64,000 nucleotides of DNA, from assembly GCA_965250025.1 (NCBI GenBank), contig OZ252283.1, forward strand, positions 434,001 to 498,000, written 5' to 3'. Position numbers and translations under genes: made by a program. This stretch comes from CBDDLD01 sp965250025. GTDB lineage: Bacteria > Bacteroidota > Bacteroidia > Flavobacteriales > Flavobacteriaceae. The notes beneath the pieces were generated by a model. That model had not been told where the DNA came from. It did not search any database and saw only the letters and a list, made by a program, of their open reading frames with translations. Below, piece by piece: positions 39,109 to 48,764 of this stretch. The stretch's first letter is position 1; every line of letters begins with the position of its first letter.

Positions 39109-40857
39109 TTAATTTAAGATGAGTTTCTTTACAATGCTTTGGTTTCCTGAAGTAAATGTCAGGGTATATATACCATTTGCCAAAGCTGATAAATCTAAGG
39201 ATTTACGGTTGCTGTCTATGGTGGTATTATAAACTTTTTGTCCGGTCATGGAATAGATAATCACTTCATTTTCACCTTCGTTTGTATTGACATTGTAAAC
39301 TAAATTAACGTGTTTATCTGTTGAAGGATTAGGATAAATCCTAAACGTTGTCTGTTCTGAAAAGTTCTCTATGCTTAAGGTTTGACGGGTTGCTTCGTCA
39401 GAGAACACAAATGCAGTATCAACAGCACTAACTGACCAATAATAATTAGTGTTCCCTAGGTTATTGATGGTCCATGAAGTTCCGTATACTTTATAAGAAG
39501 CGATATCGGCAGTACCTGCTGAAGTCCCCACTTTTAAATAATAAAACAGACCATTAGATGGGGTGAAGTCGTCTGAAGCAACATTCCATGAAAATGTAAT
39601 TGAATCATCACTATTTATAACATTCATCAAATTGGTTGGTGCGCTAGGTTTGGCATTGACTGTAGCAACAGTATTGTCAAAAAATCGAGTCAATGCGGTG
39701 TAGTTATGCGCATCTGATGCACCAGATATAAGTATATCTAAATCATGATCATTATCAAAATCAATAAATTTTAAGCTTGTACTAGAGCCCAAATTAATTA
39801 AACCTTCAGAGGCTAATGCGAACCCCGAGCCAGTATTGGTATACAGGTAAGTAATATCATCATAATCGTTATTGGAACCTGCGTATAACAGATCGAGGTC
39901 TCCATCATTGTCATAATCTCCCCAGACAATAGGGTCGGTACCACTAAAAGTTGTAACACCTTCTAAACTATACGAAGCTTCGGTGAAACTTCCGGTACCA
40001 TCATTGTTAAGAATTTTAGTAACATTATCATAATTTTCATCATAACCTATGTAGGCAATATCAATATCACCATCGTTGTCATAATCCCCGATTGTAGCCC
40101 AACTTTCTGCAGTCTCAAAAGGTGTGGTACCTTGAGAATAAGTTCCGTTTTCATTAGTGTAGATGACTCCAAAATTATCAGTATTAGTATCATATCCGTG
40201 AATTAAGATATCAAGATCCTGATCTTTGTCAAAGTCTCCAAACATGGCGTTTCCCTGTTGAACAGCAGGCAATCCGGCATTAGCATCAGAAAAGACACCA
40301 TTGTTATTATTATAAATTCTTGTATACATTGAAGCGCCTCCTGAAGATTGATACGCACCGGATACTAATAAATCCAGATCCCCATCATTATCATAGTCTC
40401 CAGTATCAATAGAACTGAAAATGACACCCTCTAATTGTTGTATGGCACTAAAAGTACCATTGGTGTTTTCATATACAGTAAGATAGTATGTTGTGATGCT
40501 ACTATAGTTTTGACCAGAAACGATTAAGTCTAAATCATTATCATAATCAATGTCCACAAATTTTACGGTACCCAGATGCAAATCGATAACATTAGATTGT
40601 GTGCTGAGTATTAAAGTACCGTTTACATTTTCATAAAAATCTACTTTACTCGTGTCAGGAGATTCGTCATTGTCATTGTCTAATGCGCCTGATATGACAA
40701 GATCCAAATCGCCATCATTATCATAATCACCCCAATCTGAAGTGGCAAAATAATAATTGTTGAGGTTAGTGCTTTGTTCTACAAAAATATCGGTTTGTCC
40801 GTTTACGATTTGAACTGCAAATACGGTTAGGACTATAATTTGGGCAATACGTTTCAT
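39109..40857 (-). CDS. T9SS-exported FG-GAP/VCBS-repeat protein
   Basis: The 582-residue protein has a signal peptide (to IVNGQ) and seven repeats containing GDYDNDGDLDLL-type calcium loops (for example WGDYDNDGDLDLVISG, FGDFDKDQDLDILIHG, FIDFDNDHDLDILISG) spread over about 40-390, consistent with a seven-bladed integrin-like propeller. A fibronectin-III-like part follows (about 405-490). The C-terminus is a type A T9SS sorting domain (FRIYPNPSTDKHVNLVY, IYSMTGQKVYNTT, LANGIYTLTFTSG). It is expected at the cell surface. Ligand unknown; it sits next to the heme genes but past their terminator. Confidence 0.9.
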   Translation of the reverse strand: MKRIAQIIVLTVFAVQIVNGQTDIFVEQSTNLNNYYFATSDWGDYDNDGDLDLVISGALDNDNDESPDTSKVDFYENVNGTLILSTQSNVIDLHLGTVKFVDIDYDNDLDLIVSGQNYSSITTYYLTVYENTNGTFSAIQQLEGVIFSSIDTGDYDNDGDLDLLVSGAYQSSGGASMYTRIYNNNNGVFSDANAGLPAVQQGNAMFGDFDKDQDLDILIHGYDTNTDNFGVIYTNENGTYSQGTTPFETAESWATIGDYDNDGDIDIAYIGYDENYDNVTKILNNDGTGSFTEASYSLEGVTTFSGTDPIVWGDYDNDGDLDLLYAGSNNDYDDITYLYTNTGSGFALASEGLINLGSSTSLKFIDFDNDHDLDILISGASDAHNYTALTRFFDNTVATVNAKPSAPTNLMNVINSDDSITFSWNVASDDFTPSNGLFYYLKVGTSAGTADIASYKVYGTSWTINNLGNTNYYWSVSAVDTAFVFSDEATRQTLSIENFSEQTTFRIYPNPSTDKHVNLVYNVNTNEGENEVIIYSMTGQKVYNTTIDSNRKSLDLSALANGIYTLTFTSGNQSIVKKLILN

Positions 40858-40879
40858 TGTGCTTTAAATTTGGAGTTTA

Positions 40880-40904
40880 AAAAAGGCAACCTTAAGTTGC
40901 CTTT
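40880..40904 (-). terminator. Terminator of the heme-receptor operon
   Basis: AAAGGCAAC/GTTGCCTTT with a 5-nt loop. On the minus strand the stem is followed by a T-tract, 20 bp after the gene that ends at 40925. Confidence 0.82.
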
Positions 40905-40924
40905 CTTACTTAAAATCAAATAAT

Positions 40925-42193
40925 CTATTTTAGAATTACTTTTCTTGTTATTGTAGATTCGCCAGAGGTAAATTGGAGCACATAGACACCATCTGAAAGC
41001 GATGAAAGGTCTAATGTTTTATTAAAAAATCCGGAATTGTTATTTAATACGGTTTGATATACCTTTTTTCCTGTTGTAGAATAAATGACAACTTGGTTCT
41101 GAAGACTGCCATTGATATTCGAAACATCATAGACCAGATTAATTTTTTTATCTGTTGAAGGGTTTGGATAGATACCAAAAGACACATTTTCATTAACATC
41201 CTCAACATTTAGGATACTGGTAACGTCACCAAATGTGAAGGATAGATTTCCTGAGGTACTACCGCCAAACGTATTAAAATACAATCTGTACACAGTGCCG
41301 ACAGTATATTTTACATAGTATGCTTTATCTGAATCGACTACAAATCCCATACCTCCAAAAGTTTTCCAATCGTGTCCTATGGTGTTGATGTCATCAGAGT
41401 AAGTTAATGAAGGATTTGCTGGTATACCACCCGGCTCGTCATTTTCTGCCACTTCAACATTAGGATTATGCAGAGCACCGGTCACGTTATAATATTGCCC
41501 AGGACCTACCAAATAAGAATCGTATTTTCTAAACACGAAATCCCAATCTGTTGCTGCAGGTTCTGCAACTACTTCCGCTTCATTTTCTAAACTGTAATAG
41601 TTGAATCTGTTATTAGGGTTATTGGTGTTAGGAATGTTCTCTGTAATATCTGCAGTCCATGCAGTACCTGTCCATGAAGCGTATTTGAAAGTATAGCCTC
41701 CAAAATAAGATTCGATAAAGAATTTTTTGTATGAACCATCTTGGTATTTCAATACAAAGACGATTTGCCCCTCTACAGTATTATTAGCAGTGTTATAGTT
41801 TCCGAATCCGAAAGCTAATGGACCGGTTAAAGAGGTTTGCATAAAAGCACCATTACTCCAATTGGTATCGTCGTTATACAATCTTGTCCAAGTAGCCTCT
41901 TCAGTTACATCTACGGTATCATAACCTGCAGGGGTATTAGCTGCTTCATAAACTATAATTCCTCTACCATCATTAACTCTAACACCCAAGTCAAAAACGC
42001 TGACCCTAAGGAAGGCAACATCCCACGAATCTTTATCAAAAGTGGTCTCGGTTTCGGTACTTAGTTTGTAATATACCTGGTCCGCATAACCAGGGTTTAA
42101 TGTCAAGTTAACTGTCGTTTCTTGTGCATTTAAGATAAATGCACTAAAAAGAAATGCTATTAGGGCGTGTAATTTTGTTTTCATTATGTTCAT
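40925..42193 (-). CDS. HmuY-family heme-binding protein with T9SS sorting tail
   Basis: The 422-residue protein (an alternative ATG lies at 42184) has a signal peptide (to LNAQ). Its HmuY-like body has the family pattern DQVYYKLSTETETTFDKDSWDVAFLR near the N-terminus and ATDWDFVFRKYDSYLVG in the middle. It ends in a type A T9SS tail (FGIYPNPSTDKKINLVY, IYSTTGKKVYQT, LSDGVYVLQFTSG). HmuY of Porphyromonas is a hemophore that takes heme from host proteins. Heme ligand residues cannot be assigned by eye. It is third in the receptor-HmuY-HmuY operon. Confidence 0.86.
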   Translation of the reverse strand: MNIMKTKLHALIAFLFSAFILNAQETTVNLTLNPGYADQVYYKLSTETETTFDKDSWDVAFLRVSVFDLGVRVNDGRGIIVYEAANTPAGYDTVDVTEEATWTRLYNDDTNWSNGAFMQTSLTGPLAFGFGNYNTANNTVEGQIVFVLKYQDGSYKKFFIESYFGGYTFKYASWTGTAWTADITENIPNTNNPNNRFNYYSLENEAEVVAEPAATDWDFVFRKYDSYLVGPGQYYNVTGALHNPNVEVAENDEPGGIPANPSLTYSDDINTIGHDWKTFGGMGFVVDSDKAYYVKYTVGTVYRLYFNTFGGSTSGNLSFTFGDVTSILNVEDVNENVSFGIYPNPSTDKKINLVYDVSNINGSLQNQVVIYSTTGKKVYQTVLNNNSGFFNKTLDLSSLSDGVYVLQFTSGESTITRKVILK

Positions 42194-42208
42194 TTTTTGT
42201 TAATAGTT

Positions 42209-43603
42209 TTATTGTAAAAGTTCATATTCAAATTCCGGGTAACCGCGCTCACCATTGCTATTGGTTAATGCTAAAAACTTAATCTTATAGATATTGCCAT
42301 TAGGATCTTTGAGTACGTAAAACCTATCACTGAAAGGCACGCCGTCAAATACATTACGCCAACTACTACCAATGATAGTTTGGTCTTCGGAGAAGTTAGA
42401 TTCAACAACATTCGCGATTTCAAAGGACTCATAGTCATAATCCGGTTCATCTAATCGGTAAACCAAAGCGCCTCCTTTTCTGTTATGCATTACAAAATCG
42501 GAAAACCCGTAACTACCCGCACCCACGAGTACATTTGTGAATACTGTAAAGCTAATGTCCCACTTGGCTTTTTCAGGTTCTACATTGACCAGTGTGTTGG
42601 TATTGAAACTAAAGTGGCTAAAATTGAATGCTGGATTTTTATGGATCGTAATGCTTTGGTGTGTAGTGTCATTGAGGTTGGCATATTGTAGGATATAATT
42701 ATCACCATCTCTTAGAATTCTAATTTTGCGCCATCCTCTTTGATCACCTGCTATAGCAACACTTCCTATTGTTGGAGTATCAGTACCAACTTCATACCCT
42801 AAATTAACCAAGTATACGGGGTTATCATCATCATTTTCTGAGATTTCATCAATAGCCGTCTCTAAAATACTCCCATTAGGTGCATCTATATAATTTGCAT
42901 TATTAGGGTCAAAAGTGCCGACTGCTACCAGAGGTTGAATACTGGCAACATCTGCAGCATTGACGTCATCAATGTTTGTGACATTCAAGGCTCTTGTAGC
43001 CATATAAATAGAGCCGTTAATGGTTACTCTAAACGCATCACCATTATAGAACCCCAAATCCCAGGAGTCTCTTTGAATTTCAGTCGTATTTCCAGTGCTT
43101 AAATCTATAAAAACCTGATTACCCTCATTAGGGCCGCCCAATTGTGGTTCTATGCTACCTCCTAAAGAGGCGCCGCTATTCAATAACAAGTTGGTATTAC
43201 CTTGTATATTAGAATCTATATAATCAATAGCTGTAATTATGAATTCAATTTCTGAGTTTTCATCAAAGTTGTTGTTTAACTTTTTGAATGTAAATGTATT
43301 GCTGTTTTCCCCGGGGTTTATTGGTAATCTGATCTCATTAGTGCTCGCTTCAGGAATGGTAATGAAATCTATGCCATATACAGCATCATTGGAGTTAATC
43401 ATAATGACTATTTCCCCGGATATTGTTGAGTTTCTTGAATAGACAATAGGTATAATTTCTTCATTAACAATCTCTTGTAGATTTATTGAAGGTGTTTCAA
43501 AAGCAGCTACAAAAGGGTCTTCCATGATATTATCGTCTTCACTACAAGAAAAAATTATAGCAACCAAGAATAAAATGACGATAGGCCTGAATTTGAGTTT
43601 CAT
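42209..43603 (-). CDS. HmuY-family surface lipoprotein
   Basis: The 464-residue protein has lipobox AIIFSC followed by SEDDNIMEDPF, an acidic lipoprotein export signal, so it should reach the cell surface. An N-terminal Ig/Calx-beta-like part (about 35-140) precedes an HmuY-like domain with STGNTTEIQRDSWDLGFYNG and KAKWDISFTVFTNVLVGAGSYGFSDFVMHN. It lies between the TonB receptor (3 bp) and the second HmuY paralog (15 bp). Together they look like a heme or metallo-organic scavenging unit. Confidence 0.86.
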   Translation of the reverse strand: MKLKFRPIVILFLVAIIFSCSEDDNIMEDPFVAAFETPSINLQEIVNEEIIPIVYSRNSTISGEIVIMINSNDAVYGIDFITIPEASTNEIRLPINPGENSNTFTFKKLNNNFDENSEIEFIITAIDYIDSNIQGNTNLLLNSGASLGGSIEPQLGGPNEGNQVFIDLSTGNTTEIQRDSWDLGFYNGDAFRVTINGSIYMATRALNVTNIDDVNAADVASIQPLVAVGTFDPNNANYIDAPNGSILETAIDEISENDDDNPVYLVNLGYEVGTDTPTIGSVAIAGDQRGWRKIRILRDGDNYILQYANLNDTTHQSITIHKNPAFNFSHFSFNTNTLVNVEPEKAKWDISFTVFTNVLVGAGSYGFSDFVMHNRKGGALVYRLDEPDYDYESFEIANVVESNFSEDQTIIGSSWRNVFDGVPFSDRFYVLKDPNGNIYKIKFLALTNSNGERGYPEFEYELLQ

Positions 43604-43606
43604 AAA

Positions 43607-45757
43607 TTAGAGATTAAGATTATAGTTAAGCTTTAAGAAAAAGGAACGTCCATAAGCTAATGGCAACTGAGTTGGCGCATCACTATGCGCACCGCCATCA
43701 AAAGCGTTCGTGTTTACGGTATCGATGTCAAGCAGATTTCTAGCCCCTACAGTCGCAATAAATTTGTTATTTAAGAATGATGTTCTTATTGAAGCATCTA
43801 ACCAACTGATAGGATCAGTTTCACCACGTTCAAAGGTGAAGTCGCCCTGCGCATTTTGTTTTTGTACAAATTGCTGCTGGGTGCCGACATGTTTAAAATA
43901 TAATGTGGCACTGGTATTCCACTTGGGTAAAGTGTAAGTTAAGTTTGAATTGAATTGAATATTATATAAAAAATCATCGTTAGAGTTAACCTCACTATCT
44001 AATATTTTAGAAACACCTTGTACCGCAAATCCAAAAACACCTTGTAGGTTCCCCTGGCGGTATGAATTCTCAAAGAATAAGCTAGCCGACTTAAAACTGT
44101 CAATATTATTGAATTGAGACTCCAAAGGATTTACATTAACAACAATAAGTTCAATACGATCTTTAAGATCGATGTAAGAAGCACTTAATTTGCTTTTTAA
44201 TACCGCATTGTTCTTGAATTTGAAAGTCTTTTTTAAGTGATTAAATATTGAGTACCCATGTTCAGGATCCAATGCCGGGTTACCTTGAAAATTATGATTG
44301 ACGTCAACAAAAAAAGTATAGAGTTCCGTATAACTTGGCGTTCTATTCGAAGAACCAATAATGGTTCTCAGTTCGTAATCGTTTCCAAGATCTAATTTAG
44401 AGCTCAGTGATACCATATATTGTGGACTAAACAAATTAGCAAAGGAAACACGTGCACCCGGTTTTAATGACCAGTTTTTAAAAGCCTGGATTTCTGAAGA
44501 AACAAAAACATCATAATTGTTAAGCCTTTGAGATACCGAAGCGTTTTCAAAATCCCCTATGGTTGAAGAAAAAGGAGAGCCTTTACCTTTGAATAAACCG
44601 ATTTCGTAACCGGTTTGTAAATTGAATTTTTCGGATTTGAATATATTATTCAAAGTTCCTCTGGAGAACCATGAGGTTCTAGACAAAAATTCTGTATTCA
44701 ATACATTTTCTCTGGTTTCTGGTCTTATGAAAAAGGTATAACGTTCAAAGTCTTTAGTTTGTTCCTGATACGATAAAGAGACATCATAACTAAGTTCTTC
44801 TCCAATTTTTCCTAAAGCATTTAAATTGTGAATAAATCTGTTATTGGTAAAAATTTCATCAATAGCAGATGGATTACTGGTGTCGGTTTCTGAGTTTTCG
44901 TTAAGGGTAACAATACTATTGTAACGGTCTATACGTTCGTTTAAATAATCGAATTTGTAAAACGCCTGAAAATTCTCATTGTTATCAAACTTTAAAGTCA
45001 GTTTGGCATTTTGCTGATTTTTGGGGAGCCAATCGTGACCTCTCAATCCATCATTTACATCATAAATTTCGCCCTGCCTATCGTTCCAGTAACCTCCAAA
45101 ATCATTTCTAAAATAACTAACAGAACCAAACAGTTTATCATTAAAATTATGACTGATACTTACAGATTGGATATGACGTCCCTGGTCAAACAGTTCATAC
45201 TCACTTCCCACGGTTTCTTCTTGGGTAAATACTGAAATTTTAGTGTTTAAACGGAGTGATTTTTTAGTAATAATATTTATAATACCAGAAACCGCATTGG
45301 CGCCATATTGAACACCCATAGCGCCTTCAACAACCTCTATACGCTCTACATCGTCCAGATTTATTAAGGTTAAATCGACATTATTCCCAAAGCCCTCTTC
45401 GTTAATTACAGGAATATTATCTATAAGAACCTTGAAGTATTGTGCATCTAAACCAAACAGATTTACACCGGATTTACCATTACTGGTATTGGGAATTATG
45501 TTGATATTGAGCGATTGATTTAAAAGATCAGCCAAGTTATTGCCAGCTCTTAGTTCAATATCTCGTCGTGTTATCACCTTAACTTCAAATACCGATTTTT
45601 TTACAGATTGTGGACTAATTTGTCCGGTAACCACAACTTCATCTAAGGTTTGAGTTTTTACAGTATCATTAGCGACTTCCTTTTTTATCTGAGCTTGTGA
45701 CCAAAATGTTGAAAGAAGTATAAAATAAGTGATAAAATTATTTTTATTTAGACTCAT
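43607..45757 (-). CDS. TonB-dependent outer membrane receptor, heme-type
   Basis: The 716-residue protein has a signal peptide (to WSQAQ), a TonB box (QTLDEVVVTGQ, about 37-47), a plug (about 55-170: SLNINIIPNTSNGKSGVNLFGLDAQYFKVLIDNIPV, VEVVEGAMGVQYGANAVSGIINIITKK) and a beta-barrel ending LKLNYNLNL. Unlike the SusC protein at 334 it lacks the N-terminal carboxypeptidase-like domain. Linkage to two HmuY-type genes indicates heme transport as in HmuR, but the ligand is an inference. First gene of the operon. Confidence 0.92.
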   Translation of the reverse strand: MSLNKNNFITYFILLSTFWSQAQIKKEVANDTVKTQTLDEVVVTGQISPQSVKKSVFEVKVITRRDIELRAGNNLADLLNQSLNINIIPNTSNGKSGVNLFGLDAQYFKVLIDNIPVINEEGFGNNVDLTLINLDDVERIEVVEGAMGVQYGANAVSGIINIITKKSLRLNTKISVFTQEETVGSEYELFDQGRHIQSVSISHNFNDKLFGSVSYFRNDFGGYWNDRQGEIYDVNDGLRGHDWLPKNQQNAKLTLKFDNNENFQAFYKFDYLNERIDRYNSIVTLNENSETDTSNPSAIDEIFTNNRFIHNLNALGKIGEELSYDVSLSYQEQTKDFERYTFFIRPETRENVLNTEFLSRTSWFSRGTLNNIFKSEKFNLQTGYEIGLFKGKGSPFSSTIGDFENASVSQRLNNYDVFVSSEIQAFKNWSLKPGARVSFANLFSPQYMVSLSSKLDLGNDYELRTIIGSSNRTPSYTELYTFFVDVNHNFQGNPALDPEHGYSIFNHLKKTFKFKNNAVLKSKLSASYIDLKDRIELIVVNVNPLESQFNNIDSFKSASLFFENSYRQGNLQGVFGFAVQGVSKILDSEVNSNDDFLYNIQFNSNLTYTLPKWNTSATLYFKHVGTQQQFVQKQNAQGDFTFERGETDPISWLDASIRTSFLNNKFIATVGARNLLDIDTVNTNAFDGGAHSDAPTQLPLAYGRSFFLKLNYNLNL

Positions 45758-45775
45758 TCTTGATTAATTTTGTCG

Positions 45776-45783
45776 CAAATATA
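45776..45783 (-). promoter_or_regulatory. -7 box of the heme receptor operon
   Basis: On the minus strand TATATTTG matches TAnnTTTG exactly, 19 nt before the receptor start. The nearest TTG upstream (45799-45801) is only 15 nt away, shorter than usual, as might fit a regulated promoter. Confidence 0.6.
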
Positions 45784-45792
45784 TAAGTTATT

Positions 45793-45817
45793 TTAATTCA
45801 ATCTAAATAAGAATTAA
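45793..45817. promoter_or_regulatory. Candidate operator in the heme divergon
   Basis: The inverted repeat TTAATTC (45793-45799) and GAATTAA (45811-45817) with an 11-nt spacer containing TCTAAAT lies upstream of the minus-strand promoter and about 35 bp before the plus-strand gene. It could bind a Fur-like iron regulator. The match is AT-rich and not compared with a known motif. Confidence 0.35.
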
Positions 45818-45849
45818 TTTTTTATTCAAAAAAATAATCAGTGTAAAAC

Positions 45850-46755
45850 ATGAAAAGAGTAGTCGTATTAATCAGTTTAATTTTAGTTAGTTCTTTAGGT
45901 GTCAATGCCCAAAAGAAAAAGAAACAAGACCGTGAAGCCATTAAAAAAATGTGTGGCTGTTTTGAAGTGACTTTCAATTTTGCAGAAACCTTTCAGTATA
46001 GTCAGGATTCATTGTATAAGCCATCAGAAACAAAAACAGATAGAGGTTTAGAATGGGCAGAATTGGTGGAAGATGATAAGAATAAGGTATCAATCCAACA
46101 TATTTTACAAGTTGGACGCGCAGATGACCCTTATATCGTAAAGCACTGGCGACAAGATTGGCTGTATGAAAATCAGGATTTCTATATGTTCGATGGCGAT
46201 AATAAGTGGAATTATCAAAAGAAATCTAAGGATGAAGTGGACGGTCAATGGACCCAAAAAGTATATCAGGTAGATGATAGCCCACGATATGAAGGTTCTT
46301 CAACCTGGGTACATGTAGATGGTAAAAGCTTCTGGGAAAATACAACACCCGCACCATTGCCAAGACGCGAATATACCAAGCGTAGCGATTATAATATTAC
46401 TATGAGAGGAAACAGACATGAAATCACAAAGGAAGGCTGGGTACACGATCAGGATAATCATAAAGTATTGAGAACATCTGGAAAAAAAGATGTAGTAATT
46501 GCAGAGGAAAAGGGGTATAATACATACAAAAAAGTAGATGATAGTCGCTGTCAGGCAGCTCAAGATTGGTGGAAAGAGCACCATAATAAGTGGGCCGTGA
46601 TAAGATCTAAATGGGATGAGGTTTATGGAAGATCTAAAAATTTAGCTTTGGAAGCTAAAGTGAACAATAAAGTGTTGTACAAGCATTTGTTTGATGATAA
46701 AATGACTGAAGCAACTAAAATTGATGAGGTCATTGAATCTTTTGTGAAAAAGTAA
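45850..46755 (+). CDS. Exported DUF6607-family protein
   Basis: The 301-residue protein has a signal peptide (to GVNAQ) and the opening MCGCFEVTFNFAETFQYS (about 34-51), with a paired cysteine motif CGC. It continues with aromatic-rich sequence such as IVKHWRQDWLYENQDFYMFDGDNKWNYQ and SSTWVHVDGKSFWENTTPAPLPRREYT. The pattern matches the DUF6607 family, which I recall as linked to iron and heme uptake genes. Biochemical role unknown. It heads the plus-strand half of the divergon, 4 bp before the ankyrin gene. Confidence 0.78.
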   Translation: MKRVVVLISLILVSSLGVNAQKKKKQDREAIKKMCGCFEVTFNFAETFQYSQDSLYKPSETKTDRGLEWAELVEDDKNKVSIQHILQVGRADDPYIVKHWRQDWLYENQDFYMFDGDNKWNYQKKSKDEVDGQWTQKVYQVDDSPRYEGSSTWVHVDGKSFWENTTPAPLPRREYTKRSDYNITMRGNRHEITKEGWVHDQDNHKVLRTSGKKDVVIAEEKGYNTYKKVDDSRCQAAQDWWKEHHNKWAVIRSKWDEVYGRSKNLALEAKVNNKVLYKHLFDDKMTEATKIDEVIESFVKK

Positions 46756-46759
46756 TGCT

Positions 46760-48250
46760 ATGAATACTAATAGAATCTCACTTTTGGTGTCGTTGTTCAT
46801 CGTGATTCCTATAGCTATAGCTGCACAAGGGAACAATGTCTTTCTGAATCGCGATTATTGGAAAGCCAATCCTTCTATTGAAGAAATAGAATCCAAAATA
46901 GCTCAAGGACATAGTATTTCCGAGCTGAATCGATTTGCCTTTGACGCTGTTTCTTGGGCTTTAATTGAAAATGTTGATAATGAAACGGTCAAACATCTTT
47001 TATCAAAAGAAGGTAATGGTGTAAATAAATTGACACACGACGGTAGAACCTATATATTTTGGGCCGCTTACAGAAGCAATCTGGAGATGATGAAATATCT
47101 GGTAGATAATGGAGCGAAGACTGATATTATTGATAGTCATGGCTATTCCTTAATGAATTTTGCTGCGGTAACCGGTCAACTTGATACTGAACTGTACGAT
47201 TTTTGTATCAAGAATGGCGCAGACATTACTTTGGAAAAAAACCATGATGGGGCAAATGCCATGCTATTGGTAGCACCGTTTTTAAAAGACATGGCACTCA
47301 TAGAGTATTTTATTTCTAAAGGCGCTACTATTAATGACACAGACGATAACGGTAATGGCCTTTTTAACTATGCTACTAAAGGGGGCAATATAGAGATGCT
47401 CAAATTATTGATATCAAACGGATTACCATATAAGGAAGGTAATGCTATGTTATTTGCAAGTCAGGGAACACGAGGCTCTCAAAACACTATAGAAGTTTAC
47501 AGGTTTTTAAAACAACAAGGTGTATCAGCCAACGTTATAGGGCGTGAGGGGCAAAACCCTCTTCATGCTATTGCATGGAAGAATAAAAATATTGAGATAT
47601 TTAAGTTTTTCATGGATGAAGGTGTGGATGTCAATTTACAGGATAATGAAGGGCGTTCGCCATTTATGAATGCCGTTAATGGCAATACTTTAGAGGTTGT
47701 TAAGTTTTTAATGCCCCATGCTAGTGATATTAACACTAAGGATCGCAAAGGGCGTACAGCATTGGCTATGGCTGTAAGTCGAAACTCAACAAGTGTGGTT
47801 GCGTTTTTATTAGAAAATGGTGCTGACACTCATAGTATAGATAAAGAAGGCAATACCATTATGGTTGATCTCTTAAATACGTTTGGGTCAAAGAAAGACC
47901 CTGAAGCATTTGAGAAGAAATTGAAGCTATTAACTGCTAAAGGATTAGACTTAACATTGTCTCAGGCAAAAGGCAATACATTATATCATCTTGCTATTGA
48001 AAAAAATAACTTGGATCTTCTCAAGAGGATTTATCAATTTGGTGTCGATGTTAATGCAAAAAATAAAGACGGGATATCGCCATTACATTTGGCTGCAATG
48101 AAAACTAAAGACAAGTCAATTCTAAAATATTTATTAGAAATAGGCGCAGATAAAACCGCAAAAACAGATTTTGAAGAATCAGCTTATGATTTGGCGTCAG
48201 AAAATGAATTGCTTCAAAAACATCATGTCGATATTGAGTTTTTAAAATAA
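46760..48250 (+). CDS. Exported ankyrin-repeat protein
   Basis: The 496-residue protein has a signal peptide (about 1-22, to AIAAQ) and then 10 or more ankyrin repeats to the C-terminus, for example HDGRTYIFWAAYRSNLEMMKYLVDNGAKTD, REGQNPLHAIAWKNKNIEIFKFFMDEGVDVN, KDRKGRTALAMAVSRNSTSVVAFLLENGADTH and KDGISPLHLAAMKTKDKSILKYLLEIGADKT. Ankyrin proteins are usually cytoplasmic in eukaryotes; periplasmic ones in bacteria are linked to oxidative stress or host interaction. Its place between DUF6607 and DUF2271 genes in an iron operon suggests protein-protein assembly. Confidence 0.87.
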   Translation: MNTNRISLLVSLFIVIPIAIAAQGNNVFLNRDYWKANPSIEEIESKIAQGHSISELNRFAFDAVSWALIENVDNETVKHLLSKEGNGVNKLTHDGRTYIFWAAYRSNLEMMKYLVDNGAKTDIIDSHGYSLMNFAAVTGQLDTELYDFCIKNGADITLEKNHDGANAMLLVAPFLKDMALIEYFISKGATINDTDDNGNGLFNYATKGGNIEMLKLLISNGLPYKEGNAMLFASQGTRGSQNTIEVYRFLKQQGVSANVIGREGQNPLHAIAWKNKNIEIFKFFMDEGVDVNLQDNEGRSPFMNAVNGNTLEVVKFLMPHASDINTKDRKGRTALAMAVSRNSTSVVAFLLENGADTHSIDKEGNTIMVDLLNTFGSKKDPEAFEKKLKLLTAKGLDLTLSQAKGNTLYHLAIEKNNLDLLKRIYQFGVDVNAKNKDGISPLHLAAMKTKDKSILKYLLEIGADKTAKTDFEESAYDLASENELLQKHHVDIEFLK

Positions 48251-48260
48251 TTGAAATTAT

Positions 48261-48761
48261 ATGAAAGAAAGAGTATTAAAAAGCATAAGTTTTGTTGTAA
48301 TTGTATGTGCAACATTCGTATTAACCAGTTTTAAATCGTTTAACAGTCCAGCGTCTTCGTATAAATGTATGATACAATTGACCAATTATACAGGCGAAGG
48401 TGCTTACATTGTGATTTCGTTAATCAATCCGAAAGGCGAATATGAAAAAACATTATATGTTTTGGGTGATGATGATGAATGGTATTTTGATATTACGGAG
48501 TGGTGGCAATTTCAGGGAAAAGTAAGAGCAGATATCGATGCTATAACCGGAGCTACAATAAGTGGAGGAGAACGTTCCATATCTGTTATAGAAATTGAAG
48601 ATGATAAAATAGATGCCGGGTATAAAATACGTTTTGAAACTGCTGTTGAAGATCAGGAATATTTTGTAGACGATGTTGAATTTGAATTGACTTCCGAATC
48701 TATAAATGGCAAGTTTGAAGGCAAAGGTTTCATACGGTATGTAAGAATGTTGCCTCAGTAG
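48261..48761 (+). CDS. Exported DUF2271 protein
   Basis: The 166-residue protein has a signal-like N-terminus (SFVVIVCATFVLTSF) and the DUF2271 pattern GEGAYIVISLINPKGEYEKTLYVLGDDDEWYFDITEWWQF followed by DAITGATISGGE, where the DAITGAT motif recalls the flavinylation-type sequences seen in related proteins. Such proteins are frequently coded beside PepSY-domain flavin reductases. It is 4 bp from the PepSY protein gene, so coupled expression is expected. Confidence 0.8.
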   Translation: MKERVLKSISFVVIVCATFVLTSFKSFNSPASSYKCMIQLTNYTGEGAYIVISLINPKGEYEKTLYVLGDDDEWYFDITEWWQFQGKVRADIDAITGATISGGERSISVIEIEDDKIDAGYKIRFETAVEDQEYFVDDVEFELTSESINGKFEGKGFIRYVRMLPQ

Positions 48762-48764
48762 AAA

